Of a DNA stretch of 64,000 nt, positions 37,144 through 46,394 are shown in pieces; position 1 is the first letter of the stretch; each line of letters begins with the position of its first letter. The DNA comes from Fodinibius halophilus (GTDB lineage Bacteria > Bacteroidota > Rhodothermia > Balneolales > Balneolaceae). The position numbers were made by a program, and so were the translations under genes. The notes beneath the pieces are model-generated. The model was not told where the DNA came from, did not search any database, and saw only the letters and a list, made by a program, of their open reading frames with translations. The stretch is taken from NCBI RefSeq assembly GCF_011059105.1, contig NZ_JAALLS010000008.1, positions 94,864 to 158,863 of the forward strand, in the 5' to 3' direction.

Positions 37144-38298
37144 CTAAAATTTGAGGGCAGGTCGTGGTTCTTTCAATGCTTCACGGTAGTTATCAAGCAA
37201 CTTTCCGTTTACATTTTCCCACGAATAGGCAATGGCCTTTTGGCGGGCGGCCTCTCCCATCTCTTGCCAGAGGTCAGAATCATCTATCAGCTTAGCCACG
37301 CACTTGGCAAATCCCCTGGTATCCCGAGGGGGTGCTAAAAAGCCGTTAACCCCGGACTCTACCAACGACCGACTTCCGGTAGCATCAGCTACAACACAAG
37401 GTAAACCGCTAGACATTGCTTCAAGCGTTACATTGCCGAACGTTTCGGTTTCAGAGGGGAATAAGAAAATATCACTGCTGGCATAGGCACGGCTCAGCTC
37501 ATCCCCGGTTACAAAACCGGTGAAATGAGCTTCGGGCAACATATGTTCGAGTTCCTTCTTGGCAGGCCCATCACCTACTATCATCGATTTTACATTATCG
37601 TGACTCTGCTGCAACCGTTTAACGGTATCCACAAAGGTTTGCAAATTCTTCTCCCAAACCAACCGCGACACAAAGGTCACAACCTTGTCATCATCCTCGA
37701 ACCCAATCGAGCGTCGCCACTCCATATCCCGATAGCCGGGATTAAAATCATCTGTATTTACACCGCGCGCCCAAATACGGATTCCTTCATCAATTCCTTC
37801 TTCATTCAACTCATCGGCCATTGAAGGTGAAGGCACATAAATATGCTTACACTGGCTGTAGAACCATCCCAGGTATTTCCAGCCCAAGAGCTTCAACATC
37901 TCCAGGTTGTAATACTTTAAGTAGCTGGTAAAGTGGGTATGATAGGAAGCCACAATCTGGATATTATTGGCCTGTCCCCATCGCATTGCTCGAAATCCCA
38001 GCACATCAGGAGTAGCAAGATGAATAAGGGTGGGATCAAATTCTCGCAATCGCTTTTGAGCTCTTTCAGGGAACCCAACCGTAATACGATACTCGGGCCT
38101 GCCCGGTACCGGCACCGAAGGCACGGGTACAAACTCCCCCTCATGATCTATTTCGGGTTCATCAATAGTGGGGCCAAACACTAGAACCGGTATGCCTTTA
38201 TCTTCTAAAAAAGCTACCAACCGGTTAAGCGTCAGTGAAACGCCATCCTGAATATGGTTATAATTTCCTGTGAATATTGCTACTCGTAGATCACTCAT
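37144..38298 (-). CDS. GT4-family glycosyltransferase, alpha-mannosyltransferase-like
   Basis: A 384-residue GT-B enzyme. The N-terminal segment IFTGNYNHIQDGVSLTLNRLVAFLE and the SYHTHFTSYLKYY segment resemble lipid-linked mannosyl- or glucosyltransferases of the MgtA/PimB type. The donor site shows SRLVWEKNLQTFVD, GDGPAKKELE and ETFGNVTLEAMSSGLPCV with the E-x7-E pattern. It begins the minus-strand set and shares a short divergent region with the NAD-dependent reductase/epimerase gene at 38492. The stop lies 25 bp before the next GT4 gene. Confidence 0.87.
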   Translation of the reverse strand: MSDLRVAIFTGNYNHIQDGVSLTLNRLVAFLEDKGIPVLVFGPTIDEPEIDHEGEFVPVPSVPVPGRPEYRITVGFPERAQKRLREFDPTLIHLATPDVLGFRAMRWGQANNIQIVASYHTHFTSYLKYYNLEMLKLLGWKYLGWFYSQCKHIYVPSPSMADELNEEGIDEGIRIWARGVNTDDFNPGYRDMEWRRSIGFEDDDKVVTFVSRLVWEKNLQTFVDTVKRLQQSHDNVKSMIVGDGPAKKELEHMLPEAHFTGFVTGDELSRAYASSDIFLFPSETETFGNVTLEAMSSGLPCVVADATGSRSLVESGVNGFLAPPRDTRGFAKCVAKLIDDSDLWQEMGEAARQKAIAYSWENVNGKLLDNYREALKEPRPALKF

Positions 38299-38491
38299 AA
38301 ATTTTCCAATACATCATTGAGATTTGTATCTTAACCGTGCTTTTGAAAGATCGCAAATATAACAGTGTCGCACACGCAACACTAACTGGGTTTGGCCCGG
38401 CCAATGCTATATACTAAGGCAGCTTTTATGTGCTACCCAAACATATTTGTACTCACACAGTTTAATTAAGCCACCAAATATACAAAATTTG

Positions 38492-39466
38492 ATGAAAGCC
38501 TTCGTAACCGGCGGAACAGGTTTTATTGGAAGTCACCTAGCAGACCATTTAATGGAATCAAATGACTACTCAGAGGTACGTTGCCTGATTAGAAACAATG
38601 AAAAATGGCTGAAAGGAAAACCCTTTACCCGTATTAAAGGCGATCTCGATGATCTGGCTGTGCTTAAAAAAGCCGTCAAAGATGTTGATGTTATTTTCCA
38701 TATTGCCGGACGGGTTAAAGCCCCAACCTATGCCGACCTGGCCCATGCGAATGTAGACGCTACCGAAAACCTGCTTCGGATAGCGCAAAAAGAAGGAGTT
38801 CCTAAAGTTGTGGTTCTCTCTTCTCTTGCCGCCGCGGGCCCCAGCCAGAACGGCCCACTCAGTGAAGATGCTCCGATGAATCCCATCAGTAATTATGGTA
38901 AGTCGAAAAAACAGATGGAGCATGTGATACACGATCTTGCCGACGGAGAAACCTCCATTACAATCCTGCGTCCGCCGGCTGTGTATGGACCGCGCGAAGA
39001 CCAGATCTACTCATTTTTTAAAATGGCCGACAAACGCCTATGCCCTATCATTGGCGATGGTAACCGACCTCGAATATCTATGATTTATGTGGGGGATGTT
39101 GTTAATGCTATCTTAAACGCAGCCGACCAACAAGAAAAAGGGGTGCACACCTATTTTATTACAGATGATACTATTCATACCTGGGATGAAATTCGCGGAA
39201 CTACGGAAACGGTTTTAGGTAAAAAATCGGTACCCATTTATATTAAGCCGAAGTATGTTAAGAAGATCGCTAAAACAGTTGAAAAAACTGCATCATTTTT
39301 TGGCATTTATCCCGTTTTAAACAGGGAAAAAGCAAAAGAATTAATATTAGAATGGACTTGCTCCACTGAAAAAGCAAAAAACGAACTTGGGTATGAACCC
39401 GAATACTCACTCGGCGAAGGAATCTCTCGAACAATTCACTGGTATCAACGACATCATTGGTTATAA
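38492..39466 (+). CDS. NAD(P)-dependent epimerase/reductase, SDR extended
   Basis: A 324-residue extended short-chain dehydrogenase. A TTG at 38447 opens the frame earlier, but the ATG at 38492 gives MKAFVTGGTGFIGSHLAD, with the TGGTGFIG nucleotide-binding motif at the very start, so I use it. The catalytic YxxxK is NYGKSKKQ, with the partner SSLAAAG. Extended SDR proteins of this type include sugar epimerases and the ceramide-pathway reductase. Being divergent from glycosyltransferases and serine palmitoyltransferase makes the ceramide-reductase reading attractive, but it is inference. The next gene starts 4 bp after its stop. Confidence 0.8.
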   Translation: MKAFVTGGTGFIGSHLADHLMESNDYSEVRCLIRNNEKWLKGKPFTRIKGDLDDLAVLKKAVKDVDVIFHIAGRVKAPTYADLAHANVDATENLLRIAQKEGVPKVVVLSSLAAAGPSQNGPLSEDAPMNPISNYGKSKKQMEHVIHDLADGETSITILRPPAVYGPREDQIYSFFKMADKRLCPIIGDGNRPRISMIYVGDVVNAILNAADQQEKGVHTYFITDDTIHTWDEIRGTTETVLGKKSVPIYIKPKYVKKIAKTVEKTASFFGIYPVLNREKAKELILEWTCSTEKAKNELGYEPEYSLGEGISRTIHWYQRHHWL

Positions 39467-39470
39467 TTTT

Positions 39471-41036
39471 ATGAACAGATTTGTGTCTATACTATTTGGC
39501 ATTTTACTTTTCACTGTCACTACTGTTGCTACTGCACAACCAACCCTTGAGAAGGATTATTCCTACGTGATGGAAATCCCATCCGTTATTACTATAGACA
39601 GTTCTCCGGCTCATCTCTACGTATTATCTGAAACCGAAGGGATGGCTGTTTTTCGCACCCAAAAAGATAGTTTACAGTGGCTCTATACCTCTACCGGTAT
39701 GGCTCAGCGCGGCAATACAATGACAGCTGATATACGCTTTGCATACCTTTTTGGCAACAATAGACGATTTACCGTGCTGGAACCCACCTCGGTTCTTGGA
39801 GTTTATTCATCTACTCTTTTGCCCTCCAATCCTTTAGATGCCCAACGCATTGCCCAAAGTTTATATGTGGCTCTTGGAGATAAGGGGCTGGGCAAACTGT
39901 CGCTTAAAACACAGACCACAGTCGATTCAACAGTAACTTTTGTAAGTCGGTCAAAGCTAAGCGATACTTATATTCTAGACATTGAAACCTCTGGCAACCA
40001 ACTTTTTGCGCTCTCCCGAGACCAAACGCTTTTTCAGTTTAAGCAAGATACCAAAGACAATACCACTATCCTGGAACAAGAGTTTGCTCTCTCTAAGCCA
40101 TTGAACAAAATTTTTCTTGTCAATAATAACACCTTATACGGATCTGATGCGGACGGTAACATCTATGAAATTGACGGACAAGGCAACGTAGCTGCTCTCG
40201 GAACAATTGGAGAAACCGTCAACAAAATTGAAGCATGGAAAAACTGGCTTATCATCCGGGGTACCTCTAACAGACTTTGGACTTCATATAAAAACAGAAG
40301 TCCCAATCTCTGGAAAGAAGATCGCAAAGCCGGTAACTATATTACTATCTCTGAAGATACTTTTTGGCTGTGCGAATACAATCAGCTGAGTAGAATCATC
40401 ATCTCTGAACAAGAGGATTCTCCGGCACAGAAAAATAAGTTGGAATCCAATTATTCAGGGAATTTAAACCTACAATCTATTTCAAATCAAAATATCCCAC
40501 ATGCCAAACCCCTGTTGGTTCCAATACAGTTCACAACAGAGGTACCCGCTAGTGCCGTAAAGATAACCTACCAATCCCAGGATATTAGCAATGCCGAACT
40601 AAGGGGACACAGTTTTTACTGGCGACCAACCTCCGACGACATAGGCCGTCATAATGTTAAGGTTATTGCCAGCACCAGTGGTGGGCAAACTGACAGCACT
40701 ACCTTTACCATTAATGTTCGCTCTTTCAATTCGCCCCCGCGATTTGCCCCTATTCGTTCTATTACCATTCCTGTCGGCGAATCTTTTACACTGCCTGTTC
40801 AGGCTACGGACCCCGACGGCACAAACAAAAATCTCGTTCGCTTCCTCGGGGTAGATATGCCCGATGGCGCTTCCATTGATGAAACTACCGGGGAGTTTAA
40901 ATGGACGCCGAAGGCCCGGCAAGTTGGAAAAAACAGTTTCCGTATTATTGCGACGGATCAATATGGAGCAGCTAAATCAGTTGATATTACAATAAACGTG
41001 ATTGAAAGTATTGACCGTGGAACCTCGGGCAAATAA
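39471..41036 (+). CDS. Secreted protein with N-terminal propeller and C-terminal Ig-like domains
   Basis: The frame is open from 39387, but the ATG at 39471 gives a proper signal peptide (MNRFVSILFGILLFTVTTVATA) and spacing of 4 bp after the reductase gene, so I use it. The 521-residue protein has an N-terminal half with propeller-like short strands (LYVLSETEGMAVF, LYVALGDKGLGKLSLKTQ). The C-terminal part holds Ig-like folds of the putative-Ig type, for example SPPRFAPIRSITIPVGESFTLPV and GASIDETTGEFKWTPKARQVG. Likely a cell-surface or periplasmic binding protein. Co-transcription with the reductase may be incidental. Confidence 0.78.
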   Translation: MNRFVSILFGILLFTVTTVATAQPTLEKDYSYVMEIPSVITIDSSPAHLYVLSETEGMAVFRTQKDSLQWLYTSTGMAQRGNTMTADIRFAYLFGNNRRFTVLEPTSVLGVYSSTLLPSNPLDAQRIAQSLYVALGDKGLGKLSLKTQTTVDSTVTFVSRSKLSDTYILDIETSGNQLFALSRDQTLFQFKQDTKDNTTILEQEFALSKPLNKIFLVNNNTLYGSDADGNIYEIDGQGNVAALGTIGETVNKIEAWKNWLIIRGTSNRLWTSYKNRSPNLWKEDRKAGNYITISEDTFWLCEYNQLSRIIISEQEDSPAQKNKLESNYSGNLNLQSISNQNIPHAKPLLVPIQFTTEVPASAVKITYQSQDISNAELRGHSFYWRPTSDDIGRHNVKVIASTSGGQTDSTTFTINVRSFNSPPRFAPIRSITIPVGESFTLPVQATDPDGTNKNLVRFLGVDMPDGASIDETTGEFKWTPKARQVGKNSFRIIATDQYGAAKSVDITINVIESIDRGTSGK

Positions 41037-41082
41037 TAGATTAGCTTTTAGTTCTTTTTAATTTTCTACTTCTTAAAATCCA

Positions 41083-42177
41083 TTGAACAATATCGATTTT
41101 CAGGAACGACTGTTGGCTTGGTACGATAACAATAAGCGCGAAATGCCGTGGCGTGATTGTGGAGATCCCTATAAAATATGGATCTCTGAAATTATGCTTC
41201 AGCAAACGCGTGTAGATCAGGCCACTCCCTATTTTCATCGATTTATGGAACGCTTTCCAACGGTCGAAAGCCTGGCTAAAGCCGACCAACAAGAGGTGCT
41301 CAAGGTGTGGGAAGGCCTGGGATATTATAGCCGGGCCCGACATCTGCATGATGCTTCTAAGCTTGTAGCAGAAGAGTTTGACGGTACTGTGCCGGATAAC
41401 TGGGATGACATCACCGAACTTAAAGGTGTGGGACCATACACGGCCTCAGCAATTTTGAGCATTGCATATCAGAAACAACATGCCGTTGTGGATGGAAACG
41501 TCATCCGTGTTTTAAGTAGGTATCTGGGCATTGAAAATGATGTCCGAAAAACAGCTACAAAAAATGCGATACAAGAAGCTGCCGATGAACGCATACCGGA
41601 AGAGCGGCCCGGTGACTTCAACCAGGCCGTAATGGAGTTGGGGGCCACGATCTGTACTCCCTCGAATCCCGACTGTGAAGGGTGCCCCCTGCAAGCTGGA
41701 TGCGTAGCTTATAAAAAGGTTAAAACTGAGGAGATTCCATACAAATCCCCGGCCAAAAAACGCCCGCACCACCAAATTGGAGTAGGCATCATCATGAATG
41801 AGGATGAAGAAGTTCTTATTGCGCTACGTCCCGAAGATGCTATGCTGGGCGGCATGTGGGAATTCCCGGGCGGCAAGCAGGAAGAGGACGAAGATATGGA
41901 GGAAACGGTAGCTCGTGAACTAAATGAAGAGTTAGGAGTAGAGGTAGCAATTACAAAACCATTTATGAAGCTCGACCATGCCTATTCCCATTTTAAAATC
42001 ACAATGCACGCTTACCTTTGTGAACTTGAGAACGGAACTCCCTCTCCAAATACCAGCCAAGAAGTACGATGGATCTCCATTGATGAACTGGAAGACTATC
42101 CCTTTCCAAAGGCCAATAGAAAGCTTACAAAAAAGTTGATGAACATCGACAAAGGCCAGCAAGAACTAGAAATATAG
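41083..42177 (+). CDS. mutY: A/G-specific adenine glycosylase MutY
   Basis: A 364-residue DNA repair enzyme that removes A mispaired with 8-oxoG. The N-terminal glycosylase part contains MPWRD, EIMLQQTRVDQATPYF and the helix-hairpin-helix LKGVGPYTASAI with the following catalytic Asp (VDGNV). The [4Fe-4S] ligands are C-x6-C-x2-C-x5-C (CTPSNPDCEGCPLQAGC). The C-terminal domain keeps a full Nudix box (GGKQEEDEDMEETVARELNE and on through ELGV), which many MutY proteins have lost. The start is TTG at 41083; no ATG is closer to the family N-terminus. Confidence 0.94.
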   Translation: MNNIDFQERLLAWYDNNKREMPWRDCGDPYKIWISEIMLQQTRVDQATPYFHRFMERFPTVESLAKADQQEVLKVWEGLGYYSRARHLHDASKLVAEEFDGTVPDNWDDITELKGVGPYTASAILSIAYQKQHAVVDGNVIRVLSRYLGIENDVRKTATKNAIQEAADERIPEERPGDFNQAVMELGATICTPSNPDCEGCPLQAGCVAYKKVKTEEIPYKSPAKKRPHHQIGVGIIMNEDEEVLIALRPEDAMLGGMWEFPGGKQEEDEDMEETVARELNEELGVEVAITKPFMKLDHAYSHFKITMHAYLCELENGTPSPNTSQEVRWISIDELEDYPFPKANRKLTKKLMNIDKGQQELEI

Positions 42178-42532
42178 TCACCTTGTCATGCTGAACCATG
42201 TACTGAGTTTATCAGCCGAAGCCATACCCATACTTAAGGGTTCCAGAGGATTAGACCTTGGCATAGGTTGGCCTGTCTAAGTATCTCTTTCAGCATCTAT
42301 TACTGGTTCAGGTTTGTAACCCAGTAATGAACTTACTTCCCTTATTTCCAGTCCCCCCACTGTGTAGCTAACATGTTTTTGAAACGCCTACTGGTTCAAG
42401 TTTGCAACTTGGACCAATAGTAAACCTGAACTCTAGTTTTAACATAGTTTTCTAATTTATTTTAGGGCTTTTTCAACCTATCTTCAGCCTGCACAATATC
42501 AGATAACTTTTTTTACAGCTGAATTACCTACC
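42178..42532. repeat. Intergenic REP-like palindromes
   Basis: The 355-bp gap after mutY begins with CTTGTCATGCTGAAC, the start of a repeat that also occurs near 62394. Two further palindromes follow: TACTGGTTCAGG facing AACCCAGTA at 42301-42326, and TACTGGTTCAAGTTTGC facing AACTTGGACCAATAGTA at 42389-42422. These forms are typical intergenic repeats of Bacteroidota. No gene is recognised in the gap. Confidence 0.7.
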
Positions 42533-43372
42533 ATGAGCCAAAAGCTCACCAAAAGATCTAAGCAACAAATCAAAAAGCTTAAACCTTTTCTTGATGAATG
42601 GGTAGAGCGCGTTGAAGAACCCAGCTATATTGATGATGATCCCGTGCTGTTTATGCACGCATTTAATGATAAGGAAGATCAGCTACTAGCCGGTTTTTTT
42701 GCTGCCACTATGGCCTGGGGACGTCGGGATATTGTGATTCGCAAAGTGCGCGATTTCTTAGACCGGATGGATAATCGACCTACCGAATTTATTACAAATT
42801 TTGCAGATCGCGATGCCAAACGCTTTGAGGGCTTCAAACATCGTACCTTCAAGCCTGTCGATATGAAGTGGTTGGTCAAAATACTGCAATCTATACTCCT
42901 TGAGTATGGCTCATTTCAAGATTTCTGGGCGTTTTGCCATCAACGAGCAACAGAAAATAGCAGGCCGCTGATGTCGGTGTTCCATGAGCAGTTCTTTGCC
43001 CAACATCCTGAAGCTCCACAACGGACCCGCAAACATGTTTCGAATGCCGATAAAAAGAGTTCTTGTAAACGCTTGTATCTCTACCTTCGCTGGGCCATCC
43101 GCAAAAAAAGTCCCGTGGATCTTGGTATTATGGATTTTATGCCTGCCTCAGAATTATATATCCCCCTCGATGTACACGTGGCCCGGCAGGCTCGTGCACT
43201 TGGACTATTAACCAGAACCTATAACGACTGGTGGGCGGTTGAAGAGCTGACTGACGCATTACGATTGCTTGATCCCAAAGACCCGGCGAAATATGATTAT
43301 GCCCTATTTGGACTGGGGGTAGCTGAGGATGGTATCCCGGAGGAGTATATTTTGAATCCGAACGTACTATGA
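42533..43372 (+). CDS. TIGR02757/DUF2400 family protein
   Basis: A 279-residue soluble protein with the family pattern: DDPVLFMHAFNDKEDQLLAGFFAATMAWGRRDIVIRK near residues 40-75, FKHRTFKPVDMKWL, and the C-terminal PLDVHVARQARALGLLTR and DYALFGLGV segments. The family is widespread in Bacteroidota and related phyla and resembles the helix-hairpin-helix DNA glycosylase superfamily (the LDVHV segment recalls the catalytic VDxHV). No biochemical role is established as far as I know. The neighbouring mutY fits a DNA-related role but may be coincidence. Confidence 0.85.
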   Translation: MSQKLTKRSKQQIKKLKPFLDEWVERVEEPSYIDDDPVLFMHAFNDKEDQLLAGFFAATMAWGRRDIVIRKVRDFLDRMDNRPTEFITNFADRDAKRFEGFKHRTFKPVDMKWLVKILQSILLEYGSFQDFWAFCHQRATENSRPLMSVFHEQFFAQHPEAPQRTRKHVSNADKKSSCKRLYLYLRWAIRKKSPVDLGIMDFMPASELYIPLDVHVARQARALGLLTRTYNDWWAVEELTDALRLLDPKDPAKYDYALFGLGVAEDGIPEEYILNPNVL

Positions 43373-43517
43373 CAAAATCAACCCATACATAACAACTGCA
43401 TTAGTATTTTCTAACATCATTGATTATACTAGCTTCATAAAATATCATGGTAAATTAGCAGAAACCTCAAAGAGAGTTCCAAATAATATAAGAGGAACTA
43501 CTTAAAACTTTACCATC

Positions 43518-44837
43518 ATGGGAAAACTATATCCAATAAGTATAATCTTAGTATTAACTCTTTTTTTTAGTTCTTGCCAAGATAACTCTACCTCAATAAA
43601 TCAAAAGACAAAAGAAGATAATGAACAAATTAAAACACCTTCTGTAGAAGGAAAATCGTTAGTATTTGATTCAAGTAATGATTTCAAAGGTTTTGTTCAA
43701 AACCTTCAACAGAAATCTTATGGCGAATTAGATAAATTTGTGAACCAAAAAGCACATGGTTTCACATCTCTAAAAATGGCTCAAGAACACATTCGAAAAA
43801 AGAAAAGTAAAAGTAACAGTCTTACCACTCAGGAAGAAAAAACTATGCACTTGAATGTTGAAGACCCAGCTTTTGCTAGTATCTTGAATAAAGATGGGGT
43901 ATTTCAGGTCGGTAAACAGATATTCAAAATCACTAACAAGTATACCTATATCTTCAAAGACAAGGGGGCCTATCAGAATTTTCAACCTTCTAAGAAAAAA
44001 TCATCCAATCCCAGCCTCTCTTATGTAAAACCTTGCGAGGAAATCCGACAAGAACCTATTCGGATAAGACAAGACGTTTATCGAGTGGAAAATTGCGGGG
44101 GAGGTGGCGGAGGATCGTATGACCCCGGAGACGATGACGATGAATACACTGACCCAAGTGACTTAGACCCCTATGCTAATCTTAGCAAAAAATATCCATC
44201 GAAAATAACTCAAGAATACAGAAGTGGTGGAACTAAGGGTCGATTAAAAGGGCAAACTTGGCATAGAGACTTTTTTGTTTATGAAAGCATTGGTGTTAAA
44301 TCGGTTCATGAACGGCATACGTGGCTTAGATGGTGGAATCGAAAAGCAGAAAAAATCACAATAGCATCTTTTGCAAAATTTAGTTACGGAGAAGTAAAAA
44401 TAAGCTTCTTGGATCTAAAAAATTCCTTTACGGTTAAACTCAGAGACGTTATATCCACGATACAATCATATCCAGCCAACCCAGTTACTAACTTACTTAA
44501 TGATATTGAACAAATGAGTTCAAATTCTAAACTCACAAGGTATGGATATGATGCTCTTAACAGTCTTCAAGTTAAAATTGAAATAACCAAAAACAAAACA
44601 AGAGGGGAGGAGGTTTTTACATATGATATTGCCCCTAAAAATATTCAAGAAACATATTCTAAAGTTAAATATAATGCTAAAAAAATTCGCCATGTGTATG
44701 ACTGGTCAACGGCCGTAATTAGTTATCCTCCAAATATCAAGGACGTGGTAGATTTCGAAATTGATCAAATTAGATCTAAACATACCCTAAAACATGATGG
44801 GTATCACTTTGGATTCATCACCGAAGAACGTTACTAA
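43518..44837 (+). CDS. Hypothetical lipoprotein, 439 residues
   Basis: A lipoprotein with signal and lipobox FSSC (Cys at about residue 20). The sequence is unusually A+T rich and full of Lys, Asn and Ser compared with neighbouring housekeeping genes, a sign of accessory DNA. Around residue 190 there is a glycine run followed by an acidic DDDDEYTDPSD linker. The C-terminal half is basic and beta-rich, with HERHTWLRWWNRKAEK. I do not recognise a family. It leads directly into the secreted-protein array from 44932. Confidence 0.6.
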   Translation: MGKLYPISIILVLTLFFSSCQDNSTSINQKTKEDNEQIKTPSVEGKSLVFDSSNDFKGFVQNLQQKSYGELDKFVNQKAHGFTSLKMAQEHIRKKKSKSNSLTTQEEKTMHLNVEDPAFASILNKDGVFQVGKQIFKITNKYTYIFKDKGAYQNFQPSKKKSSNPSLSYVKPCEEIRQEPIRIRQDVYRVENCGGGGGGSYDPGDDDDEYTDPSDLDPYANLSKKYPSKITQEYRSGGTKGRLKGQTWHRDFFVYESIGVKSVHERHTWLRWWNRKAEKITIASFAKFSYGEVKISFLDLKNSFTVKLRDVISTIQSYPANPVTNLLNDIEQMSSNSKLTRYGYDALNSLQVKIEITKNKTRGEEVFTYDIAPKNIQETYSKVKYNAKKIRHVYDWSTAVISYPPNIKDVVDFEIDQIRSKHTLKHDGYHFGFITEERY

Positions 44838-44931
44838 TCATTTTTTTAAATAAAAAATCAATCCGTTGGGCGGCATGATAATCGCCCAATGGGTTCCTTA
44901 AATCACTCAAGTTTTAAAACTATTAAAGATT

Positions 44932-45630
44932 ATGAAAAATAAGCTACTTACCTCTGGAATATTACTATTCTTATTTTTCTTTTTAACGAAAAGCCAGGCA
45001 CAAACAACCTATAAGAGTGACCCTGGATTTTTTAGCCCTATTGTGGAATCATTATATCTACAAGGGGGATCTATTGGTGAAAATACCGTACTCGTTGGTC
45101 CGGCTTTAGGTTACCGCTTTAATAAAAATTACGATCTTACACTGCATACCGAATATTTATCTACAGAATTCAATGCTAACAATAAGTTTTCGATGCTAAA
45201 TTTCGGTTTAATGTTTGGCCGCACTGACCATTTTTCTGACCATAATATGTTGCGTTCAGAACTCTCCGTTTATAAATCAGTAACACTAAACATCACAGGT
45301 CTGCCACCTTCTGTTCCCGATCCGAACCTTACAACAGCCAAACTAACATCCTCTTTTTACCGAAGCATAACCCTGTCTGATTCGGTCACACTGTTACCTA
45401 ATGCCGGTGGATTTCTCGGATATGGCGATTATCAGCCCGCCGTTTCCTCTGCAACATTGCGACAGGGCTATGACGGATTTATATTGGGTCCCAGATTGGG
45501 TTTCGATATATTATTTCAATTTTCTAATTCATTTTATCTTGTTGTAAAGCCCGACTACCAGCTGCGAATTGATCCTAGTCAGGATACTTCAGAGGGTACG
45601 CTATTGTTTAATATTCAGCTCAATTTTTAA
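44932..45630 (+). CDS. Secreted beta-rich protein, array family A, copy 1
   Basis: A 232-residue protein with a signal peptide (cleavage near SQAQTT). The mature part looks like a small outer-membrane beta-barrel: alternating strands such as LVGPALGYRFNKNYDLTLHTEYL, and a C-terminal LLFNIQLNF ending in Phe as barrels do. Its paralog at 46395 shares the pattern QTTYK-D-GFF-PIV-SLYL-GG and the barrel end. Copy A is followed 5 bp later by family B, so an A-B pair forms an operon. Function unknown. Confidence 0.8.
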   Translation: MKNKLLTSGILLFLFFFLTKSQAQTTYKSDPGFFSPIVESLYLQGGSIGENTVLVGPALGYRFNKNYDLTLHTEYLSTEFNANNKFSMLNFGLMFGRTDHFSDHNMLRSELSVYKSVTLNITGLPPSVPDPNLTTAKLTSSFYRSITLSDSVTLLPNAGGFLGYGDYQPAVSSATLRQGYDGFILGPRLGFDILFQFSNSFYLVVKPDYQLRIDPSQDTSEGTLLFNIQLNF

Positions 45631-45635
45631 TAGAT

Positions 45636-46241
45636 ATGCGCTATACCATTTGTATTCTTGTATTTTTGGGCTGTGCATTTACTTCAGCATATGCACAACA
45701 TTATCCCCTCAAGATAAATGCCAAAGTAAACGCAAATCCCAACTTCAAAATAAACAGCGTAACTAATGGTGGTTCATCACAAGGCCTGGGTCTTCTTTTC
45801 TCAAACTTAAATAAATATCCGGTCGAATTTGGACTTGTAATGCAACGGGGTTACAACTCATCTGTGCAATTCTCTTTCGGCTTAACATTAGCATACGTGC
45901 TTGTTGGTTTTAATAATAACTGGTTAAAAACCGGTTTAGAAGTAAGCCGATTTCATTTAAAAAAGTACCGCTATGAAGATGATATGGTTGGAGATGTTAT
46001 GGAGGATGATCGACCTACCTCGTTTAAACCTTACCTTGAATGGGAATGGGGCATTGGTCAATCATTCTCCCTGTTTATTCATAGCGGTTATCGACTAACA
46101 CTGAGTCAAACCAAAACGATTACCGAAATATTATCACGAAATGCCGATGGTACTGTCCAAAGGTTTCGAACTAAAGAAGAAACAAACTTTTACAGTTCTG
46201 GGTTTGAGGGAGGCATTGGTATAAACATAAAATTATATTAA
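45636..46241 (+). CDS. Secreted beta-rich protein, array family B, copy 1
   Basis: A 201-residue protein with a signal peptide (cleavage near AYAQ). The mature part is beta-rich with FSFGLTLAYVLVGF, SFKPYLEWEWGIGQSFSLF and a C-terminal GSGF-type end (SSGFEGGIGINIKLY). Family B members at 47088 and 47823 share FKP(Y/F)-EW-W--SLF--(A/S)GYR and the final GF-GxG/AGI/V end. It overlaps nothing and follows copy A1 by 5 bp. After its stop the same frame continues with a duplicate-like C-terminal remnant. Confidence 0.8.
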   Translation: MRYTICILVFLGCAFTSAYAQHYPLKINAKVNANPNFKINSVTNGGSSQGLGLLFSNLNKYPVEFGLVMQRGYNSSVQFSFGLTLAYVLVGFNNNWLKTGLEVSRFHLKKYRYEDDMVGDVMEDDRPTSFKPYLEWEWGIGQSFSLFIHSGYRLTLSQTKTITEILSRNADGTVQRFRTKEETNFYSSGFEGGIGINIKLY

Positions 46242-46331
46242 TACCATATTTTACTTTTGGAGTTTGATAAATCATCTATTTATTCAGCCTCAGAATTTGA
46301 ATTCGGAGCGGGGATCAATCTGATTCTTTAA
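46242..46331 (+). pseudogene. In-frame C-terminal remnant of a third B-type gene
   Basis: Directly behind the stop of the previous gene, in the same frame, 29 codons run to a TAA. The last part reads SASEFEFGAGINLIL (46284-46331), which matches the C-terminus of the B-type protein at 47823-48437 (FSAAGFEFGAGISLIF). This looks like the leftover end of a deleted or recombined array member. There is no start of its own. Confidence 0.7.
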
Positions 46332-46394
46332 AAATCCATCTTCAAAAGATAATAGTTCACAAACTATAAAAGACTAAAATAAATCATCTATTCC

